Positions 7,941 to 14,253 of a DNA stretch of 15,416 bases are shown here, piece by piece. Numbering within the stretch: the stretch's first letter is position 1; every line of letters starts with the position of its first letter. The notes below the pieces were generated by a model. The model was given only the letters and a program-made list of their open reading frames with translations, did no database searches and was not told the origin of the DNA. The position numbers were made by a program, and so were the translations under genes. Source of the DNA: an uncultured Collinsella sp. (GTDB taxonomy: Bacteria; Actinomycetota; Coriobacteriia; Coriobacteriales; Coriobacteriaceae); the NCBI GenBank assembly GCA_934646965.1, contig CAKUEZ010000047.1, positions 1-15,416 on the forward strand, given 5' to 3'.

Positions 7941-9371
7941 ATGACGAACAAAGAGCTGGCTCAAAAGCTGCTGGACCTTTTGGGCGGTAAAGACAACGTG
8001 CTGGCAAACGCGGCGTGCATGACGCGCCTGCGCGTGACCGTCAAAGACACGGGCGACGTCGACACGGAGGGTATTAAGGCACTCGACGGCGTGATGGGCC
8101 TTGTTGAGGACGACACGATGCAGATCGTGCTGGGTCCGGGCAAGGTGAATAAGGTGCTCGAGGAATTCTCCAAGCTCACCGGCCTTGCGAAAGGCGTTGC
8201 TGACGAGAGCGTAGTTGACGCTGCGGCCACAAACAAGGCCGCGCAGAAGGCCAAGTACGAGTCCAAACCGGTTCAGGCCTTCCTTAAGAAGATTTCCAAC
8301 GTCTTCGTCGCCCTGCTTCCCGGCATCATTGCGGCTGGCCTCATTAACGGTATCTGCAACGTCATCAATGTCTCGACGGCGGGTGCGCTTGCGGGCGAGT
8401 GGTGGTATCAGGGCATTCGTTCCATGGGTTGGGCCCTCTTCGCCTATCTGCCCATCTTGGTGGGCTATAACGCGGCGCGCGAGTTTGGTGGCTCCGCTGC
8501 GCTGGGCGGTATCGCCGGCATGATGTGTATCGCCAACGGTGCCATGCCCCTGCTTGCGCCTGGCACGGCTGATCCTGCCGCTGCCATTCTGCTGCCGCTC
8601 ACCAATGCGCAGTACAACCCCGCAGTGGGCGGTATGATTGCGGCTCTCATCGCTGGTGCGTTTTTCGCCTGGATGGAGCGTCAGATTCGCAAGGTCATGC
8701 CCAACGCGCTCGATACGTTTCTGTCCCCGCTGCTGGTGCTCATCATCGGCGCCTTTGCTCTGATGCTTGTCATCCAGCCGGTTGGCGCATGGCTGACGGC
8801 CGCAATCTTTAGCGTCCTCACCTTTATCTTCGAGAAGCTGGGCGTCCTGGGCGGCTATATCCTGTCGGCAGGCTTCTTGCCGCTGGTGTCCGTCGGCCTG
8901 CATCAGGCGCTCACGCCGATCCACGCTATGCTCAACGATCCCGACGGCGCTACCAAGGGCATCAATTACCTGCTGCCCATCCTTATGATGGCTGGCGGCG
9001 GCCAGGTCGGTGCCGGTTTGGCGCTGTACTTTAAGACCAAGAACGCCAAGCTCAAGAAGTACGTCGCCGAGTCCATCCCCGTTGGCATCCTGGGCGTGGG
9101 CGAGCCTCTGATGTATGCCGTTACGCTGCCGCTCGTTCGTCCGTTTGTGACGGCCTGCCTGGGCGCCGGGTTTGGCGGCGCGCTTGCAGCGCTGCTTCAC
9201 ATCGGCACGGTTTCCCAGGGTGTTTCCGGTCTGTTTGGCCTGTTGATCGTTGTTCCTGGTCAGCAGCTCGGCTACGTTGCCGCTATGCTGCTTGCCTATG
9301 CCGCCGGCTTTGTCCTGACGTGGTTCTTTGGCGTGGACGAGCAGAAGATCAACGAGTTTTTTGGCGAGTAG
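7941..9371 (+). CDS. murP: MurP-type PTS permease, EIIB and EIIC domains
   Basis: PTS permease that would import and phosphorylate MurNAc or a MurNAc disaccharide. The 476-residue length is close to E. coli MurP (474, from memory). The EIIB domain is at 1-90, with phosphorylated Cys26 in NAACMTRLRVTV. The multi-pass EIIC domain (about 110-470) includes GVGEPLMYAVTLP around Gly387-Glu388, the form I associate with MurP rather than sucrose or trehalose permeases. No EIIA domain is fused, so an EIIA from elsewhere is needed, as for E. coli MurP. ATG 7941 follows AAGGAGG (7930-7936); an upstream in-frame GTG at 7884 lacks this support. A strong terminator follows. Confidence 0.92.
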   Translation: MTNKELAQKLLDLLGGKDNVLANAACMTRLRVTVKDTGDVDTEGIKALDGVMGLVEDDTMQIVLGPGKVNKVLEEFSKLTGLAKGVADESVVDAAATNKAAQKAKYESKPVQAFLKKISNVFVALLPGIIAAGLINGICNVINVSTAGALAGEWWYQGIRSMGWALFAYLPILVGYNAAREFGGSAALGGIAGMMCIANGAMPLLAPGTADPAAAILLPLTNAQYNPAVGGMIAALIAGAFFAWMERQIRKVMPNALDTFLSPLLVLIIGAFALMLVIQPVGAWLTAAIFSVLTFIFEKLGVLGGYILSAGFLPLVSVGLHQALTPIHAMLNDPDGATKGINYLLPILMMAGGGQVGAGLALYFKTKNAKLKKYVAESIPVGILGVGEPLMYAVTLPLVRPFVTACLGAGFGGALAALLHIGTVSQGVSGLFGLLIVVPGQQLGYVAAMLLAYAAGFVLTWFFGVDEQKINEFFGE

Positions 9372-9438
9372 TTTGATAGCGCGAGCCGTGTTGCTCAGGG
9401 TTCACGGCGCGCGGCAGATTTCTTGATGCTATGGTTGT

Positions 9439-9472
9439 GCCGGCGGGGCTAACTGCTCCGCCGGCCTTTTTT
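9439..9472 (+). terminator. Intrinsic terminator between murP and mupG
   Basis: GCCGGCGG (9439-9446) pairs perfectly with CCGCCGGC (9458-9465), followed by C and six T (9467-9472). The T run ends one base before the AAGGAG of mupG at 9474-9479. It would reduce read-through into mupG while leaving the upstream genes at full level. Confidence 0.88.
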
Positions 9473-9488
9473 AAAGGAGCGTTGAAGC

Positions 9489-10541
9489 GTGAAAACGGGT
9501 ATTTCGATTTATCTTTCCAGTCCTCTGCAGGATATTGAGCGGACGATCGAGCTTGGTGCCGCGGCGGGTGCACGCTATGCGTTTACCTCACTGCATATTC
9601 CCGAGGATGGGGGAGCGGCGTATGCCGATAAGGTTCGCCAGGTGCTGTCGCTGCTTTCCGCCCGCGGCATTGCGCTCATTGCCGATGTGGGGCCGCGCAC
9701 GTGCGATTTGCTGGGCCTTGAGCGCATGGAGGACTTGCGTGATCTGGGACTGGAGTACCTGCGCTTGGATTATGGCTTTAGTGCCCAGCGGGTCGCGGAG
9801 CTGTCCGGTGTATTTCGCATTGTGGTTAATGCATCGACGGTGAGTTCTGATGAAATCGCATCGTGGCGAGAAGCCGGTGCCGATGTGACTCGTTTTGCCG
9901 CCTGCCACAATTTTTATCCCAAGCCCTATACCGGTTTAGCTCTGGAGGACATTGCTCGGGTGAATCTTCGTCTTGCGGCGCTTGGCTTCGAAATCATGGC
10001 TTTTGTGCCGGGTGATGCCAACGTTCGCGGGCCGGTATTCGAGGGACTGCCGACGGTTGAGGCACAGCGCGGTCGCGCGTCAAAGGTTGCCCTCAATATG
10101 CTTGAGCTTGCACATGGCGCCGATTGCGACATTGTTTTGGTCGGCGACCCTGATCTTTCCGATGCGGGTTGGGCACAGTTTGCTCAAGTTTCCGCCGGAT
10201 ACGTGGATTTGCAATGTGAGCTTGAGCCCGGTTATGCCTATGTGCGCGGGCAGATTCATCACGACCGGCCCGACTCGAGCGCCCTCATCTTTAGGTCTCA
10301 GGAGTCGCGCACGACGCTTAAGCCGGATTCCGTGCCGACGGATACCGGTGCCGGCCTGCCGCGAAAGACGGGGTCGATCGCTGTGAGCAATAGCGGCTAT
10401 GGGCGCTACGAAGGCGAGCTTGAGATTGCGCGGGTCGATCTTCCCGGCGACGAGCGCATGAACGTTGCGGGCCATATCACGCCTGAGGCAATGGAGCTGC
10501 TGCCGTTCATCAAACGCGGATTCGGGGTACGGTTCGTTTAG
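9489..10541 (+). CDS. mupG: 6-phospho-N-acetylmuramidase MupG (DUF871 family)
   Basis: In Staphylococcus aureus, MupG hydrolyses MurNAc-6-phosphate-GlcNAc inside the cell to MurNAc-6-phosphate and GlcNAc. This 350-residue protein has the family length and motifs: FTSLHIPEDGG, DVGPRTCDLLG, LRLDYGF, NASTVSSDEI, HNFYPKPYTGL (140-150), FVPGD, and RGPVFEGLPTVE. A TIM-barrel-like N-terminal part and a smaller C-terminal domain from about residue 240 are expected for the family. The start is GTG 9489, nine bases after AAGGAG. Its place behind murQ and murP implies that MurP brings in a disaccharide as well as, or rather than, free MurNAc. An older family label is 'outer surface protein', which is not informative. 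Confidence 0.9.
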   Translation: MKTGISIYLSSPLQDIERTIELGAAAGARYAFTSLHIPEDGGAAYADKVRQVLSLLSARGIALIADVGPRTCDLLGLERMEDLRDLGLEYLRLDYGFSAQRVAELSGVFRIVVNASTVSSDEIASWREAGADVTRFAACHNFYPKPYTGLALEDIARVNLRLAALGFEIMAFVPGDANVRGPVFEGLPTVEAQRGRASKVALNMLELAHGADCDIVLVGDPDLSDAGWAQFAQVSAGYVDLQCELEPGYAYVRGQIHHDRPDSSALIFRSQESRTTLKPDSVPTDTGAGLPRKTGSIAVSNSGYGRYEGELEIARVDLPGDERMNVAGHITPEAMELLPFIKRGFGVRFV

Positions 10542-10633
10542 CGTGTGACCCGTGGGCTACAATTGCCCCATCATGCGAAGGCGCCTCGTATGGTGTGTAC
10601 CTGCGTTGGCCGATCTATATGCGGAGGATTCCC

Positions 10634-10993
10634 ATGACCGTACTGTTTGTTGAATATCCCAAGTGCTCGACCTGTAAAAAGGCCAAGGCATGGCTGGACG
10701 AACATGGGGTTGAGTATATCGACCGCGATATCGTTACGGACAATCCCGCGGCCGATGAACTTGCGACTTGGATTGCTCGTTCGGGGCTGCCGGTGCGACG
10801 CTTCTTTAACTCGTCGGGCATGAAATATCGAGAGCTGGGCCTGAAGGCGCGCCTGGATGCGGGTATGACGGACCAGGAGTGCTGCGAGCTGTTGGCGACT
10901 GACGGCATGCTGGTTAAGCGCCCGCTGCTGGTGGGCGACGACTTTGCGATTCCTGGCTTTAAGGAAGCGGCTTGGACCGAGGCGTTGCTGTAG
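10634..10993 (+). CDS. ArsC/Spx-like thioredoxin-fold protein
   Basis: Small thioredoxin-fold protein of 119 residues. YPKCSTCKKAKAWLDEHG gives a CxxC pair (Cys11, Cys14), and VKRPLLVGDD near residues 94-103 is the C-terminal ArsC-family block. These features fit the YffB/Spx/ArsC-like group. True arsenate reduction is not shown: no arsenic-resistance genes are nearby, and many relatives are of unknown function. The start is ATG 10634, with CGGAGG at 10622-10627 and a six-base gap. A TACAAT at 10558-10563 may be a -10 box, but its -35 is poor. It is convergent with the next gene, and the two are separated by a hairpin repeat. Confidence 0.85.
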   Translation: MTVLFVEYPKCSTCKKAKAWLDEHGVEYIDRDIVTDNPAADELATWIARSGLPVRRFFNSSGMKYRELGLKARLDAGMTDQECCELLATDGMLVKRPLLVGDDFAIPGFKEAAWTEALL

Positions 10994-10998
10994 CGGTT

Positions 10999-11110
10999 GC
11001 GGAAAGTGCGTCCCGTTTCGAGCGCTGATTCTGGGACGCGGTTTCCGGTTGGAGGCTCTACGGGAAACTGCGCCCCGGAATTCGCTTCCAGAATGGGACG
11101 CACTTTCCGC
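10999..11110. repeat. 112-bp BIME-like repeat of four alternating arms
   Basis: The outer arms GCGGAAAGTGCGTCCC (10999-11014) and GGGACGCACTTTCCGC (11095-11110) are perfectly complementary over 16 bases. Inside, ATTCTGGGACGCGGTTTCC (11028-11046) pairs with GGAAACTGCGCCCCGGAAT (11063-11081), 16 of 19 exact and 18 of 19 counting G-U pairs. All four arms are versions of one motif, GGAAAnnGCGtCCC, in +, -, +, - order. It lies between two convergent genes and may serve both as a 3'-end structure. No target-site duplication is evident. Confidence 0.85.
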
Positions 11111-11127
11111 CAGCGGGCCTGCTCCAG

Positions 11128-11538
11128 TCAGTCTTCCAGCTGCGCCCATTCGTGCGGGTCGTAGATCTTTACGTGCTTGTCGGGCGTGTCGCTCCAGTAC
11201 TCTTCGTCCATAAAGGGCAGGTATGCCTGAATGCCGGGGCAGATAAACGGAATCCGTTGCCGCTGAAGGCGCTCGCGCTGCCGCCGCTCCAGGTTCGTCT
11301 CGGATATGACGGTCGGCATGCCGGACAGCTCGACGAGGCTTGCCTGGATGCGCTTGAGGTCGGGGAGCGCCGCATGCCATGACGTCCGCATGATCAAAAA
11401 TGAGGCGCGGCGGTAGTTTGCCTGCATCACTGTGATGGCGGGGCGCAGTGTGGGATGGATTTTGTCCCGTTCGGGCCAAAGGTCGGCAGTGATCTCGAGG
11501 CCCAGGGTCTCCCATAGGTAATCAAGCTCTTCGTCCAT
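11128..11538 (-). CDS. Uncharacterised protein of 136 residues
   Basis: I do not recognise a defined function. The protein is soluble, with no signal peptide or membrane segment. The first half is helical and Trp/Arg-rich. The C-terminal half has LPDLKRIQASLVELSGMP, then a basic RRQRERLQRQR, then IPFICPGIQAYLPFM near residues 96-110, which is followed by an acidic tail. The IPFI-PG-Q-YLPF pattern reminds me of the N-terminal region of some uncharacterised winged-helix regulators, but no helix-turn-helix is present here, so this is a weak link. The start ATG at 11538-11536 has GAGG just upstream. It transcribes towards the ArsC-like gene and away from the tRNAs. Confidence 0.72.
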   Translation of the reverse strand: MDEELDYLWETLGLEITADLWPERDKIHPTLRPAITVMQANYRRASFLIMRTSWHAALPDLKRIQASLVELSGMPTVISETNLERRQRERLQRQRIPFICPGIQAYLPFMDEEYWSDTPDKHVKIYDPHEWAQLED

Positions 11539-11703
11539 GGCGCCTCGATATCTACGCGATCATTGTTACTTCGATTGTGTTGCCTGGTGCTATCGTTTTC
11601 GCGGTAGAATCTGCCAACGGTTGACGGCTACCGCTCGCGGCGTTTTGCCCTTCGTGTGCAGCGGTCGGCTTCACAGGTCCTTCACGGGTTGGACGATATT
11701 AGG

Positions 11704-11770
11704 CCAATTTGACCGAATTTCAAAAAAGTTAAAATTGGGGCTTGCGTCACCGTAGAACTTCCCGTATATT
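11704..11770 (+). promoter_or_regulatory. Promoter with A/T-rich UP-like element for the tRNA unit
   Basis: TTGCGT (11742-11747) and TATATT (11765-11770) are 17 bases apart. Directly upstream is an A/T-rich block (about 11717-11736, with A6 and AAAATT tracts), as in UP elements of strong stable-RNA promoters. CCAATTT (11704-11710) and AAATTGG (11732-11738) are inverted repeats flanking this block. Transcription would begin near 11777, about 38 bases before the tRNA. Confidence 0.7.
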
Positions 11771-11814
11771 TCTTTCTTGCGCAAAGGCACAGCCGAGCGC
11801 AGCGATGCAGTCAT

Positions 11815-11888
11815 TGGGATGTCGTCTAATGGCAGGACAGCGGATTCTGGTTCCGTCAATGGGGGTTCGACTCCCTCCATCCCAGCCA
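11815..11888 (+). tRNA. tRNA-Gln (anticodon CTG)
   Basis: The acceptor TGGGATG (11815-11821) pairs with CATCCCA (11878-11884). The anticodon stem is GCGGA/TCCGT with loop TTCTGGT, giving anticodon CTG at 11847-11849. The T arm is GGGGG-TTCGACT-CCCTC. G73 is followed by an encoded CCA at 11886-11888. The first acceptor base U is typical of glutamine tRNA. It reads CAG codons. Confidence 0.96.
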
Positions 11889-11905
11889 TTGCATTTGCTA
11901 CATAT

Positions 11906-11979
11906 GGCCCGTTCGTCTAGCGGTTTAGGACGCCGCCCTCTCAAGGCGGAGATCACCAGTTCGAATCTGGTACGGGCTA
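11906..11979 (+). tRNA. tRNA-Glu (anticodon CTC)
   Basis: The acceptor GGCCCGT (11906-11912) pairs with ACGGGCT (11972-11978), including a G1-U72 wobble. The anticodon stem is CCGCC/GGCGG with loop CTCTCAA, giving anticodon CTC at 11940-11942. The T arm is ACCAG-TTCGAAT-CTGGT. The sequence after A73 is CCC, so the CCA end is not encoded and must be added enzymatically. It lies 17 bases after tRNA-Gln in the same transcript and reads GAG codons. Confidence 0.94.
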
Positions 11980-11993
11980 CCCAAAAATGAACG

Positions 11994-12021
11994 CCCGGGC
12001 CTCGTAAGAGACCCGGGTTTT
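11994..12021 (+). terminator. Intrinsic terminator of the tRNA unit
   Basis: CCCGGGCCTC (11994-12003) pairs with GAGACCCGGG (12008-12017), with one mismatch, across a GTAA loop; four T follow. It lies 14 bases after tRNA-Glu. Confidence 0.88.
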
Positions 12022-12077
12022 GTGTATCGACCGTATATGCGGCGCTTGCCGCGTTTCGCTCAGATCGAGGAGTGGCC

Positions 12078-12995
12078 ATGGATCTGCCCATCAGCTTGCA
12101 AGACATCACGTATGCCGAGAACTATCTGGCGCAGGGTGACCTGGCCACGGCGACGCCGTTGCTGGAGCGTCTGGTGGAGCTTGCCGAGGAGTACATCGAT
12201 GCCGAGTGCAAGACGGAGGAGAACCGTCAGTACTTTAGCTTCGATAGCAAGTTTGAGCGCTTGGCCTATCGTCGCGTGGAGAAGGATCCGCGCGAGCTCG
12301 TGCAGGTCGAGGTGCCGTTTGACCGTCTGTATTCCGACATGGCGTTTGCCTACATTCGCCAGCAGGATTATGTGAGCGCCCGTAATGCCCTGATGCAGGC
12401 CGTGCGCTGGGACCCCATGAACTGCAACTATCGTTTGGACTTGGCCGAGCTGTTCCGTGCGCTCGAGGACAAGCAGGAGTGGGCATCGCTCTCGTTCTCG
12501 GTGTTGGAGCGCGCGAGCGATGGCAAGTGCGCCGCCCGCGCTTACGCCAACTTGGGCCAGTATTTCCTTGAGCCCGAGACTGAGAACGTCTCGGCGGCCG
12601 TGGGTTGCGCGCGTCTGGCGCTGCGCTTGGCCCCTGGCGATGCGCATACGACGCGCCTGCTCAACAAGATCCATACTGCCTATCCGGATGCCGCCGATGA
12701 GAGCGACGACCATGTGATGGGTGAACTGGCCCTGCAAGGCGTGCCGACCTCGCCTTCGGCCGAGATTGCCATCTGCCTGATTATGTGCGCGACCGATGCT
12801 GCAAGCGACGGCGACAAGCAGGAGGCGACGCGCCTGACGGTGCGTGCCCGCGACTTGGTAGGCGAGGACGCCTGCGCGGCGATTATCAAACTGGTGCGCG
12901 AGAGCGACGCCGAGCTCAATGCTGAGCGCAAGGCGAAGCGCGACGCCGCGGGCTCAAACGCCGATGGCGCCAAGGAGGCCGGCGATGCCCAGTAA
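12078..12995 (+). CDS. TPR-like repeat protein of unknown function
   Basis: Cytoplasmic helical-repeat protein of 305 residues with no signal peptide or membrane segment. TPR-type helices are visible around residues 75-115 (LYSDMAFAYIRQQDYVSARNALMQAV, with WDP after it) and 150-190 (AYANLGQYFLEP through ARLALRLAPGD). The N-terminal segment, AENYLAQGDLATATPLLERLVELA, is also TPR-like. The C-terminus is charged and Ala/Glu/Lys-rich. Such proteins usually act as scaffolds; no partner is shown. ATG 12078 follows GAGGAG (12067-12072); a GTG at 12072 would overlap that site. Its end overlaps smpB by 11 bases, so co-translation with smpB is likely. Confidence 0.85.
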   Translation: MDLPISLQDITYAENYLAQGDLATATPLLERLVELAEEYIDAECKTEENRQYFSFDSKFERLAYRRVEKDPRELVQVEVPFDRLYSDMAFAYIRQQDYVSARNALMQAVRWDPMNCNYRLDLAELFRALEDKQEWASLSFSVLERASDGKCAARAYANLGQYFLEPETENVSAAVGCARLALRLAPGDAHTTRLLNKIHTAYPDAADESDDHVMGELALQGVPTSPSAEIAICLIMCATDAASDGDKQEATRLTVRARDLVGEDACAAIIKLVRESDAELNAERKAKRDAAGSNADGAKEAGDAQ

Positions 12996-13455
12996 GCGCG
13001 AGCGCAAGCTCATTTCCAAGAATCGCTCGGCACACCACGAGTACTTTATCGATGAGACCTTTGAGTGCGGCATTGAGCTGAGTGGCACCGAGGTCAAGTC
13101 GATTCGCGAGCGCGCGTGCCAGATCACCGACACCTTTGCACTGATTCGTGGCGGCGAGTGCTGGCTCGTGGGCCTGCATATTCACCCTTATAGCCATGGT
13201 GGCGTGTGGAACCGCGACCCTGATCGCCGTCGTCGTCTGCTGCTGCACCGCAAGGAGATTGACTTTCTCGACGGTAAGCTACGTAATCGCGGCTATGCTC
13301 TGGTGCCGCTGGAGCTCTACTTTAATACCGACGGCCGCGTAAAGCTGCTGCTGGGCCTAGGCCGCGGCAAGAAGCTTTATGACAAGCGCGAGGATATGGC
13401 CAAGCGCGACGTTCAGCGCGAGATTGACCGCGCCCTCAAGGAGCGCAACCACTGA
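12985..13455 (+). CDS. smpB: SsrA-binding protein SmpB
   Basis: SmpB binds tmRNA and brings it to stalled ribosomes for trans-translation. The 156 residues match the family. Motifs are KNRSAHHEYFIDETFECGI, LSGTEVKSIRE, HIHPYSHGG, DPDRRRRLLLHRKEID, RGYALVPLELYF, and the C-terminal GRGKKLYDKRE with a basic tail that mimics codon-anticodon pairing. ATG 12985 is six bases after AAGGAGG (12972-12978). No tmRNA gene is visible in the window. Confidence 0.97.
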   Translation: MPSKRERKLISKNRSAHHEYFIDETFECGIELSGTEVKSIRERACQITDTFALIRGGECWLVGLHIHPYSHGGVWNRDPDRRRRLLLHRKEIDFLDGKLRNRGYALVPLELYFNTDGRVKLLLGLGRGKKLYDKREDMAKRDVQREIDRALKERNH

Positions 13456-13467
13456 CCGCCCTTCATA

Positions 13468-13534
13468 AGTTGCGGTGGAATACGGACTGTTTTGTCTGTT
13501 TGAGGGGATATTCAGTCCCTATTTCACCGCAACT
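13468..13534. repeat. 67-bp hairpin repeat with 22-base arms
   Basis: The arms at 13468-13489 and 13513-13534 are complementary at 20 of 22 positions. The ends are AGTTGCGGTG and CACCGCAACT, and the loop at 13490-13512 is T/G-rich. It begins 12 bases after the smpB stop. The size and shape suggest a miniature repeat or REP-like element. No target duplication is seen at its borders. Confidence 0.82.
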
Positions 13535-13559
13535 GCGGGCGTCTCATCTTGCTTACTGT

Positions 13560-13579
13560 TTTGACACATATGTCTCAAA
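13560..13579. promoter_or_regulatory. 20-bp near-perfect palindrome, candidate operator
   Basis: TTTGACACATATGTCTCAAA is symmetric at nine of ten positions; the only mismatch is C13565/C13574. It includes a consensus TTGACA at 13561-13566 but no acceptable -10 follows. It lies directly before the terminator stem and about 80 bases before the flavin reductase start. Confidence 0.4.
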
Positions 13580-13610
13580 GGCGGTGTCCGTTATGGGCGC
13601 CGCCTTTTTT
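13580..13610 (+). terminator. Intrinsic terminator between smpB and the flavin reductase gene
   Basis: GGCGGTGTCC (13580-13589) pairs with GGGCGCCGCC (13595-13604) across GTTAT, with G-U wobbles, followed by six T. It probably ends the TPR-smpB transcript. It could also act as an attenuator if a promoter lies upstream of it. Confidence 0.88.
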
Positions 13611-13661
13611 ATGGGTACATACATCCATGAGGTTCCAACCCGGGTTAGGGGAGTGATCGTT

Positions 13662-14165
13662 ATGGACAAAACTGCGTTCTTTACCATGCCGAGCGGTCTG
13701 TACGTGGTGAGTGCCGCGGCAGACGGGCTGCGCGCCGGCTGCGTCATCAACACGGCGGTGCAGGTGACGTCCACGCCGCCGCGCATTTCGGTTGCCGTGA
13801 ACAAGGACAACGTCACCTCGGGCGTCATCGTATCGGCCAAAGCGTTCGCGCTGACCGTGATCGATCAGACCGCCGACATGCTCTACATCGGTAACTTTGG
13901 GTTCCGTACCAGCAGCGACTATGACAAGTTTGCCAAGTACGAGACTCGCGAGACGGCTCTGAGTATGCCTTATGTGCCCGAGCACGCGGCGGCCCTGTTT
14001 AGCTGCCGTCTGATCGACACTGTGGATGTGGGCACGCATCTACTGTTTATCGGCGAGGTCGAGGATGCCGAGCGCCTGAGTGACGAGACGCCGCTCACCT
14101 ACGATTACTACCATAAGGTCCTGAAGGGCAAGACGCCTCCGAAGGCGTCCTCGTATCAAGGCTAG
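13662..14165 (+). CDS. Flavin reductase-domain protein (flavoredoxin/Hrb N-terminal type)
   Basis: FMN-binding flavin reductase-fold protein of 167 residues. The N-terminal MPSGLYVVSAAADGLRAGCVINTAVQVTS and PPRISVAVNKDN are the flavin-binding half, and FGFRTSSDYDKF follows. Its C-terminus TYDYYHKVLKGKTPPKA closely resembles the linker that joins this domain to rubredoxin in clostridial 'high molecular weight rubredoxin' (Hrb), which passes electrons from NAD(P)H to flavodiiron proteins. Here the reading frame stops and a separate rubredoxin gene follows 88 bases later. ATG 13662 is preferred (AGGGGAG at 13647-13653); an upstream extension to 13470 would run through a terminator and hairpin repeat. 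The electron acceptor is not visible. Confidence 0.88.
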   Translation: MDKTAFFTMPSGLYVVSAAADGLRAGCVINTAVQVTSTPPRISVAVNKDNVTSGVIVSAKAFALTVIDQTADMLYIGNFGFRTSSDYDKFAKYETRETALSMPYVPEHAAALFSCRLIDTVDVGTHLLFIGEVEDAERLSDETPLTYDYYHKVLKGKTPPKASSYQG

Positions 14166-14182
14166 AAATGTTTTAAAAATAC

Positions 14183-14210
14183 TTGCATTATATTATTGAG
14201 AATCTATACT
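14183..14210 (+). promoter_or_regulatory. Promoter for the rubredoxin gene in an A/T-rich block
   Basis: TTGCAT (14183-14188) and TATACT (14205-14210) are 16 bases apart. The surrounding 14165-14220 is far richer in A/T than the rest of the window. Transcription would start near 14217, giving a leader of about 37 bases. The separate promoter means rubredoxin can be expressed apart from the flavin reductase. Confidence 0.65.
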
Positions 14211-14253
14211 GATAAATGAAGTACATCACCAGTCGCGTTCGAGAGGAGAACAT

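Noticed and set aside
7536..9200. 554-codon minus-strand frame opposite murQ/murP
   Set aside because: Same reason: the product is His/Arg/Gln-rich without domains, and the plus-strand genes are certain.
10634..10993. Calling the ArsC-like protein an arsenate reductase
   Set aside because: No ars genes are nearby and the family includes many proteins with other or unknown roles.
13470..13661. N-terminal extension of the flavin reductase from GTG 13470
   Set aside because: It would translate through the hairpin repeat and a strong terminator, and ATG 13662 has its own ribosome site.
13456..13661. tmRNA (ssrA) gene next to smpB
   Set aside because: The gap is only about 200 bases, filled by a hairpin, palindrome and terminator; there is no tRNA-like ends or tag frame.
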